Assembly: GCF_002026305.1 (NCBI RefSeq)
Contig: NZ_MVAB01000001.1
Coordinates: 62,001 to 126,000, forward strand
DNA from: Vagococcus martis
Lineage (GTDB): Bacteria > Bacillota > Bacilli > Lactobacillales > Vagococcaceae
Length of the DNA: 64,000 bases
Reading direction: 5' to 3'
Positions 54,362 through 62,670 of the stretch are shown piece by piece. The notes under the pieces are model-generated. The model had not been told where the DNA came from and did not search any database. It saw only the letters and a list, made by a program, of their open reading frames with translations. The position numbers and the translations under genes were made by a program. Positions within the stretch are counted from its first letter, which is position 1; every line of letters starts with the position of its first letter.

Positions 54362-56035
54362 CTACAAACCTACTCGTTCTTTGAATAGTTTCTCTACACT
54401 TTTATCTTCAAAGTAAACGGCACATCCATCAATTCCTCTTGAGAGTAATACATAATAAATATTTAATATGTACTCTGTTAACTCTGATAGGCTAAATTCC
54501 TCTTTCAGCGGAGTTCCACCAATATCTTTATAATTTTCAGGTACAGCTACAATCTGTCCATTCTCTACGGTAATATCGCTACCTATGATAACGCCAGAAT
54601 AATTTAAATCATAACCTTGAATAGCATGAATCGAGCCTATTTCTTTTTCTGAATTTGGTTTCTTTACCCAATCTTCATAAGTCGAGTTCCATCTCTTTTG
54701 AATACCATCTTCATTCCAATCAAATGGTAATTCTTCTGCTTTCTTACCTTTGTTCTCTTTCTTTCCAGTATTGGATGCCCATTCCCTACAATAACCAGCA
54801 ATCACTCTATTTGTTGTTTTAGGATAAGCATGTGAGTGGTCATCCACATAATCAATTACTTCTTTAAAAGTATCTACGATTTTAAAATAATCATCTTCAA
54901 AGACTTTTGAATTGAAATTTTTATCATCACTTAATTGGAAGCCGTATAAAATTCCTTTTAAAAAATCCTCTCCTGAAAAATCTCCATTTCCGCCAATTCT
55001 AAATTGTTGCATTAACAATAATTTTTTATAATCTTTTGTAAGTTTTCTGATTTCTGAAGGTCTAATGTTTTGAGGTTTAATTCCTTGATATGGGTCATAC
55101 AGTAAAACCAAACCATCTGTTAATTCTTCAAGGAGTGTAATTTCTTCATCTCCTTCATTGAGATGCCTTCTTGCATTCGGATGTCCTTTACGATAATGTT
55201 GTTTCAATTTATGAGCTTCATCTACAATGATTACATCAAATCTCTTATCATTGTTCCTTGCGTCTACTATAAGTTGTGAACCTGTTTTAACAGTTAATCT
55301 ACCATTCAATCCGATTGATTTAAATATCAAGTTAAACTGTCTTGTTAGGTTACCAGTAGTTATTAAGCCTATTCTTAAATCAGGGTTTTTCTCAGCTAAA
55401 GAAAATGCTAAGTTTGTAAACAGCACAGATTTACCTGAGCCTGCTGGAGCCTCTATTAAATATTTTTTGGCTACATCTTTTTCAATTTCATCACAAATTA
55501 GTTTTTGTTTAGGTGATAACTGTTTAAATGGTGAATACTTAAATAGTAAACTCTCTCTTAATTCCTCAATATTAGGATTATGAATTAATCCTAATTGATG
55601 TAATTCATTACCCCATAGTTTATAAAATACTTCAGTTAAGATTTCTTCTTTGTTTTTATAGACCAATTCAGTTTGACCATTGTTTCCATTAGCAAATATA
55701 AATTTTGTTACATCTGATTCAGCAATCATATAGTTTAATAACAATGACTCCAAATCAAGAATCGATGACTTATCAAATAGATTGGAATAAATAACTAAGC
55801 AGTTTGTATACTCTTTGTAATCTACTTTAGGATTTAATTCTCCTAAATGCTCATTATGTCTTCTAGTAAAACCATTTGTTTCACCAACGTATATTTTTTT
55901 CTTCTTAAGGTTATAGTAAACATAAGTAACTGGGTTATTCTCCAAAACATTTGTTTGAAGTTTTTCAAATTTATCTACTATTTCTCCATTTTTTAGTGTT
56001 AAATTGATAACTCTGTAACTCGACATTTTCTTCAC
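54362..56035 (-). CDS. GIY-YIG nuclease fused to a DUF2075 helicase-like ATPase
   Basis: 557 residues. The N-terminal GIY-YIG-like domain (about 36-100) has TYVYYNLKKKKIYVGETNGFTRRHNEH, with the two Tyr motifs and the Arg. The DUF2075 part starts near 170 (KQLSPKQKLICDEIEKDV); Walker A EAPAGSGKS (195-203), Walker B IIVDEAHKL (269-277), MQQFRIG, SIHAIQGYDLNYSGVIIG and the C-terminal arginine motif YVLLSRGIDG. This is an SF1-type motor. It is 8 bp after the second DUF2075 gene. Such fusions occur in defence islands; the target is unknown. Confidence 0.82.
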   Translation of the reverse strand: MKKMSSYRVINLTLKNGEIVDKFEKLQTNVLENNPVTYVYYNLKKKKIYVGETNGFTRRHNEHLGELNPKVDYKEYTNCLVIYSNLFDKSSILDLESLLLNYMIAESDVTKFIFANGNNGQTELVYKNKEEILTEVFYKLWGNELHQLGLIHNPNIEELRESLLFKYSPFKQLSPKQKLICDEIEKDVAKKYLIEAPAGSGKSVLFTNLAFSLAEKNPDLRIGLITTGNLTRQFNLIFKSIGLNGRLTVKTGSQLIVDARNNDKRFDVIIVDEAHKLKQHYRKGHPNARRHLNEGDEEITLLEELTDGLVLLYDPYQGIKPQNIRPSEIRKLTKDYKKLLLMQQFRIGGNGDFSGEDFLKGILYGFQLSDDKNFNSKVFEDDYFKIVDTFKEVIDYVDDHSHAYPKTTNRVIAGYCREWASNTGKKENKGKKAEELPFDWNEDGIQKRWNSTYEDWVKKPNSEKEIGSIHAIQGYDLNYSGVIIGSDITVENGQIVAVPENYKDIGGTPLKEEFSLSELTEYILNIYYVLLSRGIDGCAVYFEDKSVEKLFKERVGL

Positions 56036-56043
56036 TCCATCTA

Positions 56044-57951
56044 TTAATTTAAAAACTCCATTACTTTTTCTTTTGTTTCATTATCTTTAAACCAAATATA
56101 AATTCCTTTTCTTGCTCGTGTCATTAATACTCGATACGTATTTAAAATGAGTTCTTTTACTTCTTCTGGATTTCCAAATTTAGCAATAAAAGTATTTAAT
56201 TTATATTCTCTACCATTTCGATTAACCACCCAATACTTATTATTTTTATCAAAATATTTCAATTGACCTCCATATTTTTGAACTATTTCTCTAATAAAAA
56301 TGATATCCTGACTTTTATTCAAATTAACAATCCAATCATTTTTTTCTAACGACCAAGATAAATCTTCCCAAAAAATATACCCAACATAGTCAAAATCCAG
56401 TCCTTGGGCTGTGTAGATACAACCAATCCTATCTTTATGGTGTTTCCCTATCTCAGAATACCATTCAAATTGTTCGTTCTTTGGGTTCCAAGGTTTAGTA
56501 AAATTTTCTTCTAGAATTTGTACATCATTATTTCTTATATTCCTTGTCCATTCCCAACAAAATGGAGCAAACCATTGAGCCTTTTCGTTATTATTTACAT
56601 GATTATCTAATAATAAATCAATATCATTTAGTTTATTTATCACTTGTATATCGTAACCATCTATTTTGGTATATTCTTTCATAACTGGACTCAAGGAGAA
56701 TAAATCATTAATTCTATCTACATAACTACTTTCATACATAGACCTTTTTTGAATGGATAAGTATTCTTGATGTAACTCGATATTTAATGGACTTTTTTCA
56801 ACATAATCATAAAAATTTTGTCTAAGCCCTTCCTCATTAATTCTAACTCTCTGTCTGTCGTCCTGAAGCACAATGACAAATTTCACTTTATTTTCGTTAT
56901 AAAGTTTATCTAAAACCTTATTCAATTCTGGAAGTCTATGCGCTTCATCAATAATAACTAAATCAAACTGTCCTCTTAATCCATTAACATAAGGAATATC
57001 GTTTTCTGTATGTCCGTTAATAATGGCATTGAGTATTTTACTTGTAACAGTAAAAACTACTTGTTTAGATTTCGTTATATCAATAAAAAGTTTGAGTAAG
57101 TATAAACCTAAATAAGTTTTACCTGTTCCACAATCCCCACTAATAATAATTAATTGTTTGTCTTTACTTTCCCTAAATAGTTTTGAAACTCTAACAGAAA
57201 CATCTCTCTGTTCATCTAATAAAGGACTGATTTCCTGTGAATTTAGAGCTTTAGCTAAGTTTTCGTATCCTTGTTTCTCCATAGAATATTGACCAGTAAC
57301 AATTAAATTTGTAATTTCACCTGGTTCTCTATTATCAAAAGTAGTACGTAATAACTCGATTAATCTATTTTCTTCTCCTAACACAAAACAATTTTCTCGT
57401 TTCGAGTTATAGATATCATATTGATTACTAAATAATTCCTCTTTATTTTTATAATTATGTAAGTATTGAATCTCTAAGATATCTACTTGATTATCACCTA
57501 AATTGGAATGGTTACATTTCAAATGGCTTCTATACGTATGTGTTTGTGCTATAGGATGACTGCGATTACTTGATTCTTCCTCAACATTATCTAGCTTTAC
57601 AAACGTATTAGATTCAGTAAATTCTGTGTTTATTGACTGCCATTGTTTTAGTTCTATAATCATAGCTGTTGGTCTATTAGTGACTTTGTTATAACCAACT
57701 AATAACGCATCAATTCTTGAGTTTAAAGGTGTTTCGTACTCCATAATTAAATCCAAATCTGTTAAACCAGATTGATTAATCAACTTAATCAAAATAGGTA
57801 AAGAGTTTTTCCAAGATAGAACTTCATTATCATTAAACTCTATCTCGCTATCTTCATCAAATGACTGAAATTTATCTAACATTTTCTCTACTAATTCATC
57901 ACTAGACATACTAGTTAAATTAGAAACTCTGTCGTAAAAAAACAACACCAT
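56044..57951 (-). CDS. PD-(D/E)XK-like nuclease fused to a DUF2075 helicase-like ATPase
   Basis: About 635 residues. The N-terminal 250 contain a candidate PD-(D/E)XK site: RIDALLVGYN (D84) and TAMIIELKQW (E103, K105), and PIAQTHTYRSHL, frequently seen in this family. The DUF2075 motor follows: Walker A GDCGTGKT (275-282), Walker B VIIDEAHRLPE (335-345), HQEYLSIQKRSM, CIYTAQGLDFDYVGYIFW and VLMTRARKGIYIWF. I prefer the ATG at 57951 to the GTG at 57960. First gene of the six-gene operon. Confidence 0.8.
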   Translation of the reverse strand: MVLFFYDRVSNLTSMSSDELVEKMLDKFQSFDEDSEIEFNDNEVLSWKNSLPILIKLINQSGLTDLDLIMEYETPLNSRIDALLVGYNKVTNRPTAMIIELKQWQSINTEFTESNTFVKLDNVEEESSNRSHPIAQTHTYRSHLKCNHSNLGDNQVDILEIQYLHNYKNKEELFSNQYDIYNSKRENCFVLGEENRLIELLRTTFDNREPGEITNLIVTGQYSMEKQGYENLAKALNSQEISPLLDEQRDVSVRVSKLFRESKDKQLIIISGDCGTGKTYLGLYLLKLFIDITKSKQVVFTVTSKILNAIINGHTENDIPYVNGLRGQFDLVIIDEAHRLPELNKVLDKLYNENKVKFVIVLQDDRQRVRINEEGLRQNFYDYVEKSPLNIELHQEYLSIQKRSMYESSYVDRINDLFSLSPVMKEYTKIDGYDIQVINKLNDIDLLLDNHVNNNEKAQWFAPFCWEWTRNIRNNDVQILEENFTKPWNPKNEQFEWYSEIGKHHKDRIGCIYTAQGLDFDYVGYIFWEDLSWSLEKNDWIVNLNKSQDIIFIREIVQKYGGQLKYFDKNNKYWVVNRNGREYKLNTFIAKFGNPEEVKELILNTYRVLMTRARKGIYIWFKDNETKEKVMEFLN

Positions 57952-58096
57952 AATCACCACTTTTTTATAATTATAATAACAATTGTATCATATTAATATT
58001 CAAATATTGGGATAATTTTTAAACGAAAAAATATTGAAAATATCGGATGTTTTATTTTGTTTTTATCTTTAATTTTCTATAAATTATCTTAGACTT

Positions 58097-58105
58097 TGAT
58101 ATAAT
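58097..58105 (+). promoter_or_regulatory. Extended -10 promoter of the membrane protein gene
   Basis: TGATATAAT is an extended -10 element (TG-n-TATAAT), 30 bp before the TTG start. No clear -35 element is visible. The rest of the gap 57961-58134 must also hold the promoter of the divergent DUF2075 operon, which I could not fix. Confidence 0.5.
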
Positions 58106-58134
58106 AGATAAAAAAGGGGAATGGAGAAAAGAAA

Positions 58135-59130
58135 TTGAGCAATTCGAATACTAAATTAACCAGAAGTTTAAAAAACGATAGGACTAATAAAGATTTACTT
58201 CGTACAGAAATAAATAATGCCACTGACCCAAATGTCAGACTGGAATTAACTAAAATGTTGTTAGAAATTGAAAAAGAAGAAAAGAAGAAAAAATTCATTA
58301 AATGGCTAAGTATTATTAGTATTTTAGTAATTATTCTTCTAACTCTTTTATATTTAGGGAATAAATCTTCTAAAGAACCAACTATTGAAAAGATAACTGA
58401 ATCAACATCAACTACAAGTCAGCAAGCCAGTAATAGTGATACATCAACTTCTATTGTAAAAGAAACGAATTTGTCAGAGGAAGAATTAAAAAGATGGGTT
58501 ATGGCTATCTTAGACTTAACAACTCCACCACCAACTAAATATATTCTAACTGTAAAGATTGATGAAACAGATAATTTAGCTTATATCCATGTTGGAGTAG
58601 ACCAACTTGATGGTGCTGGAACATTTAGAGTAAATGCAAAAGGACAGTTAGAATATATGCCTTACATGGGTCAGTTCACTGGGGTTGAAGAATGGATTTT
58701 AATGTCAGAAAAATTTATGGACACCACAATTGCTGAAGAATACTATAAAGAACAAGCAAAAAAACAAGCTAAAACAAATGATGATTTGAATAAAATAAAG
58801 AATCATCTTATTGGAAATAAATATTTTATCAAGCCTATTCTATATGATGGAATGGATTCTGAACAAGCAATGGATGAGAACAAAGCTCCACAAAATTTAA
58901 TACATGACGGAAGTCTAGCAGTTTCTTTTATAGATGACACTAAAGTTCATATAGAATTAGCGGGAACATATAGACCTGATTATGATGAAACTTACTCATT
59001 GTCCCCAGATACTATTAATTTTAAAGACTACTATATCCCTTATAAATATAACGATGGAAATTTGTCATTTGATACATGGACAACTGATATAGATGGACAT
59101 ACTATAACTTGGACTATAACACCACAATAA
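58135..59130 (+). CDS. Unknown single-pass membrane protein
   Basis: 331 residues, family not recognised. A charged cytoplasmic N-terminus of about 58 residues, one transmembrane helix (WLSIISILVIILLTLLYLG, about 60-78), a Ser/Thr-rich linker (about 85-112), then an extracellular domain of about 220 residues with LKRWVMAILDLTTPPPTKYILTVKID and repeated beta-type stretches. The start is TTG with GGAGAAAAGAAA before it. It is the only plus-strand gene in the island; it may be a surface or stress protein unrelated to defence. Confidence 0.65.
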   Translation: MSNSNTKLTRSLKNDRTNKDLLRTEINNATDPNVRLELTKMLLEIEKEEKKKKFIKWLSIISILVIILLTLLYLGNKSSKEPTIEKITESTSTTSQQASNSDTSTSIVKETNLSEEELKRWVMAILDLTTPPPTKYILTVKIDETDNLAYIHVGVDQLDGAGTFRVNAKGQLEYMPYMGQFTGVEEWILMSEKFMDTTIAEEYYKEQAKKQAKTNDDLNKIKNHLIGNKYFIKPILYDGMDSEQAMDENKAPQNLIHDGSLAVSFIDDTKVHIELAGTYRPDYDETYSLSPDTINFKDYYIPYKYNDGNLSFDTWTTDIDGHTITWTITPQ

Positions 59131-59136
59131 CGCAAA

Positions 59137-59180
59137 AAAACTCAGTTGACTTAGAAAAATTCTACTGAGTTTTATTTTTT
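59137..59180. terminator. Bidirectional terminator between the membrane protein and lipoprotein genes
   Basis: AAAACTCAGT and ACTGAGTTTT pair exactly; T-rich sequence follows on both strands. Confidence 0.75.
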
Positions 59181-59186
59181 TAAAAT

Positions 59187-59732
59187 CTATTTACTCAAAA
59201 TTATCTCTCCACTTTGAGCAGTAATTATTATATCTCCATCTTCTCTATCAAAAATACTTACAGGCTTACCACCTGTTAAATTACTTGTTTCAATGGCTTT
59301 ATTTAGAAATTGTTGATAGTAATCTTCGTTTCCTTGACCAGATATATAAATCTGTAAATTTTGAACTGTCGCAGCCATTAGCGGTATTAGATTAACTGTA
59401 CTTCCATCATCTACAATATAACATCCTAAGTATTGAGAGTTTGCTTGAATTGGGTCATTAATGTCTAAATCTTGATAATAGATTGTTCCTAAGTTAACCA
59501 TATCATTTTGTACTGTTGTACTTTCGGATTCTGACTCTAATCTAGACGAACTTGTATCTGTTACAACTGATTCTGTGCTTGAATAATTTATATCAGAACT
59601 TGTAATTTCGAATGTACTTGAAGTAATTTGAGTTTCCTTTGATTCCTCTACTCTCTTTTTTGAGTTGCTACTGCATGCTGATAAATTAACAAATAACAAG
59701 AAAAATAAGCAAACCTTTATTTTTGCTTTCAT
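59187..59732 (-). CDS. Unknown lipoprotein
   Basis: 181 residues. The N-terminus is a type II signal peptide with lipobox LSAC (Cys about 20), followed by a Ser/Thr-rich linker of about 60 residues and a small domain (LGTIYYQDLDINDPIQANSQYLGCYIVDDG to the end). Family not recognised. Its ATG overlaps the stop of the broken DUF6998-like gene by 4 bp, with GGAGG placed inside that gene. Confidence 0.65.
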   Translation of the reverse strand: MKAKIKVCLFFLLFVNLSACSSNSKKRVEESKETQITSSTFEITSSDINYSSTESVVTDTSSSRLESESESTTVQNDMVNLGTIYYQDLDINDPIQANSQYLGCYIVDDGSTVNLIPLMAATVQNLQIYISGQGNEDYYQQFLNKAIETSNLTGGKPVSIFDREDGDIIITAQSGEIILSK

Positions 59733-60406
59733 AAATCCTCCTTAATCAACTGGCGAATTACGTCATTACCAAGTACCCTAGTTGTTTTTAAATTACCATT
59801 TCCATTATTAATATCCACACCTATTTCTTTTGCTATTTCTCTAAGAACAGGTTTAACAATTGGAACTTCATTCCCTTCATGAATAGCTCTAATTGTTCCG
59901 CTTTCTAATTTTTGAACTGTATAATTCTTATACTCTGTTTCTTGCATAACAATTGACCTTGTTTCTATTATAGAATTTTTAAGCACTTTACTCTGAGATA
60001 TAGATTTGTCTCTACCATTTTTAGTATCAACCATTAATTTTTTCGCTTCATTAATAAGTCCATCATAGATAATTTGAACTTCCAAATCTTCAACATTCAC
60101 ATAAACTAATACTATTCTGTCAACTTTTGTTAGAGTTTTACTATTAAATCTAAATTGATGACTTCAACTTTTTCTAGTTGTAGCTTTAACACTAATACGT
60201 TCCCCAGACTCAGAAACAACATCATAACCTTCTTGATTTGTTTCCGTAGCCATTTGACCATTCGTCATAATTGCTGTGTATAGCTCTCCAATACGACCAG
60301 TAATAAATCTTAACTCCCCAGCATTAGTTCCCCCATTACTTTCTTGTTCTAACCAATCTAATAATTTTGATAGTGAATGAATCATATCTTTTTGTGTTAT
60401 TGACAT
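59729..60406 (-). pseudogene. DUF6998-like protein interrupted by an in-frame TGA
   Basis: A single frame of 226 codons with one TGA (60164-60166). The first part is MSITQKDMIHSLSKLLDWLEQ, then GRIGELYTAIMTNGQMATETNQEGYDVVSESGERISVKATTRKS, stop; the frame continues SHQFRFNSKTLTKVDRIVLVYVNVEDLEVQII to PIVKPVLREIAKEIGVDINNGNG. The pattern around GYDVVSESGERISVKATT looks like a PD-(D/E)XK-type core seen in DUF6998 proteins, and the continuation matches its expected next strand. A Gly codon GGA changed to TGA would explain it. AGGAG precedes the ATG at 60406. An internal GTG at 60100 could give a short second product. Confidence 0.7.
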
Positions 60407-60481
60407 TCTATCACTCCTATTTTTTCTAATTTTATAAATTAGTATTTCAATTGTACCATTCTTTAAGCTGGCAAATGATAA

Positions 60482-60517
60482 TAAAAAAACTCTCACAAAA
60501 ATTAATTGTAAGAGCAA
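60482..60517 (-). terminator. Terminator of the FRG-DUF4145-AbiH operon
   Basis: CTCTTACAA and TTGTGAGAG pair with one mismatch; on the minus strand TTTTTTT follows. Confidence 0.7.
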
Positions 60518-60563
60518 TTTGTTATTTACGTAGATTCTGTCTGTATTTAGCAAATACTTGTGG

Positions 60564-61667
60564 TTAATAATATACTATTTCAACATTTCTATCTGATACA
60601 TTATTCAAAAAACTTATTTTATTCGAATAGTCCTCTCCACTGTAAACAAATAGTTTAATCTTTTCTAAATTATCTAGTTCATTGATAATATCTACAATCA
60701 ATTCTTCATCTGCCTCTAAGCTATGACCTAATATAATCAACTCTTTAACATTAGTAAAATCAATATTCATACAAATTGGTGCTGGGAGGAAATTGTTTAT
60801 TTCACCATAATCATTTATAATTTTTGATATTTGTTGAAGTCTTTCATTCCTTAATTGTTCATCCAACAAGCATGGATATATAATGGGGTCTGCTTTTCTA
60901 AATCTATTAAATGTAGACCAGCTTTTTTCTTCATACCATTTAGTATTATAATTTATAAATTCTTCATTTAGTGATGGTGAATAATCAAATAGATATCCTC
61001 CTCTACCGCTAAACATACAACTTACATGAGAATTAAATTCAGCAATCTCAGTTTCTATAGCTTTTTCACTTAATCCAATACCAATAAGATATCTCCTAAA
61101 ATTCAATTGCTCTCTCAGTTTCTTTTTATCAAAAACTGTAGCTTCTGCTAAAATACCTGTGGGATTAGCTTCTCGTTGCTTATATCCTAACACGATATGT
61201 TTTTCATCTAAAGAACCATGAATATAATAAACATTATCACTATAATTTTGAGCAAATTTTGTATAATTGAATGATATAACAAAATCTGAAGGTTGGATTG
61301 CATTTTTAATATTTTCATTTTCAATAATGCTTAATTCATCTATATTATCCAAATAATTATATAAACAGCTTGTCATTTCTAAGAAAAGTAAATTTATCTT
61401 CTGAATCTGTTTATTTAGTATTTCCTCTTTCTTTTTATCATTTTCCACAGAATCAATAAAATATTTAAAATACCACTCTAATGACAGCTTATCAATTAGC
61501 TCTTCAAATGAATACCAATTATCTGTATCTATTTTAAAGTTGCATAATAACTCTTCCCAAGATGATTTTACTTCAATAGGTATCTGTTCATAAAAATCTT
61601 TATAGCTTGTTTTTAACCCATGAGCTAAATCAAATCCATTCCCTGTTATAATCAATCTTTCAGTCAT
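60564..61667 (-). CDS. AbiH-family abortive infection protein
   Basis: 367 residues. The N-terminal MTERLIITGNGFDLAHGLKTSYKDFYEQ is the AbiH signature (GNGFDLAH). Further family blocks: VISFNYTKFAQNYSDNVYYIHGSLDEKHIVLG and LIILGHSLEADEELIVDIINEL. AbiH from Lactococcus blocks phage propagation by a mechanism not understood; the Rossmann-like GNGFD start suggests a nucleotide ligand. Last gene of the three-gene operon. Confidence 0.88.
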   Translation of the reverse strand: MTERLIITGNGFDLAHGLKTSYKDFYEQIPIEVKSSWEELLCNFKIDTDNWYSFEELIDKLSLEWYFKYFIDSVENDKKKEEILNKQIQKINLLFLEMTSCLYNYLDNIDELSIIENENIKNAIQPSDFVISFNYTKFAQNYSDNVYYIHGSLDEKHIVLGYKQREANPTGILAEATVFDKKKLREQLNFRRYLIGIGLSEKAIETEIAEFNSHVSCMFSGRGGYLFDYSPSLNEEFINYNTKWYEEKSWSTFNRFRKADPIIYPCLLDEQLRNERLQQISKIINDYGEINNFLPAPICMNIDFTNVKELIILGHSLEADEELIVDIINELDNLEKIKLFVYSGEDYSNKISFLNNVSDRNVEIVYY

Positions 61668-61702
61668 AAATTTACCCTTTCTTTTTCTATAAAATCAGAA
61701 TT

Positions 61703-62632
61703 TTATTCATCTAATTTAATTTCAAAAAACGATGAATAATTACTATCATTATCTACATCATTTTTTTCATTTTCTTCTTTTTCTCTTCCGATATATAAAA
61801 ATTCCATTATTGAATTAAATTCAAGAACTTCTTCTTCTGCCCCACTGACAAATCCTCTCTCTATGTATAAAGATTTCGCATCTTCAAATGTTGTATATCG
61901 TTTTCCTGAATTTTCAATCTGCATGTGTACCTCTTCAATTTTACGACTACACATTTCATAGACACTGATATTAGAATCAATCATATTTTGAGTAATTTCT
62001 TCTCCAAACTTGTGAAGATAAACTGGTATTGTATCATCACACATATAAGGAATTTTCATTAAATATTCTTTATTTTTTTCTAACCAAGAAATTGATTCTT
62101 CTTTTCCTTTTGTTTTTAATATTGATAGAACTAATTTGTCTATAATATATACGGATTCTTTCGACTCTTTATATAAATTTTCTAAAACAGTCATTCTAAT
62201 CTCAGGAGGCAATATAGAAAATTTTCCCATTATTTCAATGTTTGAACCAAATCTAAATTTTTTAAAATATGCGAATAATAAATATGAATACATATTATAT
62301 AATACAGTTTGAGCCTTCTGTAAATGTTCATAATCCATAACCTTATCTTCTTCTGTATGTGAGGCTTGATTACCTAAATCTTTAATATCTTCCAACGAAT
62401 CCATTAATAAACTATTGTTTGAGCTAATATCTTTTAGCCTTTTTTTAATCTTTGAATTTCCTAACATAACTTTTCCATTTTCATTTAATATCTTTCTTAC
62501 AATAATTTCGGCCAGTCTCCTTATACTTGCAATTCTAGCATCATTAGGAATTTCATCAATGTAAAAAGCAGTTTTTAAAATATTTTCTATCACTGGCTCT
62601 TTTTTATTATAATCAAAATTATTCTCAGTCAT
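61703..62632 (-). CDS. DUF4145-like protein, partner of AbiH and FRG genes
   Basis: 309 residues. The first 120 resemble the helical DUF4145 domain: NDARIASIRRLAEIIVRKILNENG, KRLKDISSNNSLLMDSLEDIKDLGNQASH (the late GNxAsH pattern is typical), then KAQTVLYNMYSYLL. This domain is often linked to restriction and abortive systems. The C-terminal half is helical and unknown, with an acidic tail. It lies 35 bp before abiH and 38 bp after the FRG gene. Confidence 0.6.
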   Translation of the reverse strand: MTENNFDYNKKEPVIENILKTAFYIDEIPNDARIASIRRLAEIIVRKILNENGKVMLGNSKIKKRLKDISSNNSLLMDSLEDIKDLGNQASHTEEDKVMDYEHLQKAQTVLYNMYSYLLFAYFKKFRFGSNIEIMGKFSILPPEIRMTVLENLYKESKESVYIIDKLVLSILKTKGKEESISWLEKNKEYLMKIPYMCDDTIPVYLHKFGEEITQNMIDSNISVYEMCSRKIEEVHMQIENSGKRYTTFEDAKSLYIERGFVSGAEEEVLEFNSIMEFLYIGREKEENEKNDVDNDSNYSSFFEIKLDE

Positions 62633-62670
62633 CTTTATTGGCTCCTTACTATTTTAGTGTTTATATTTTC

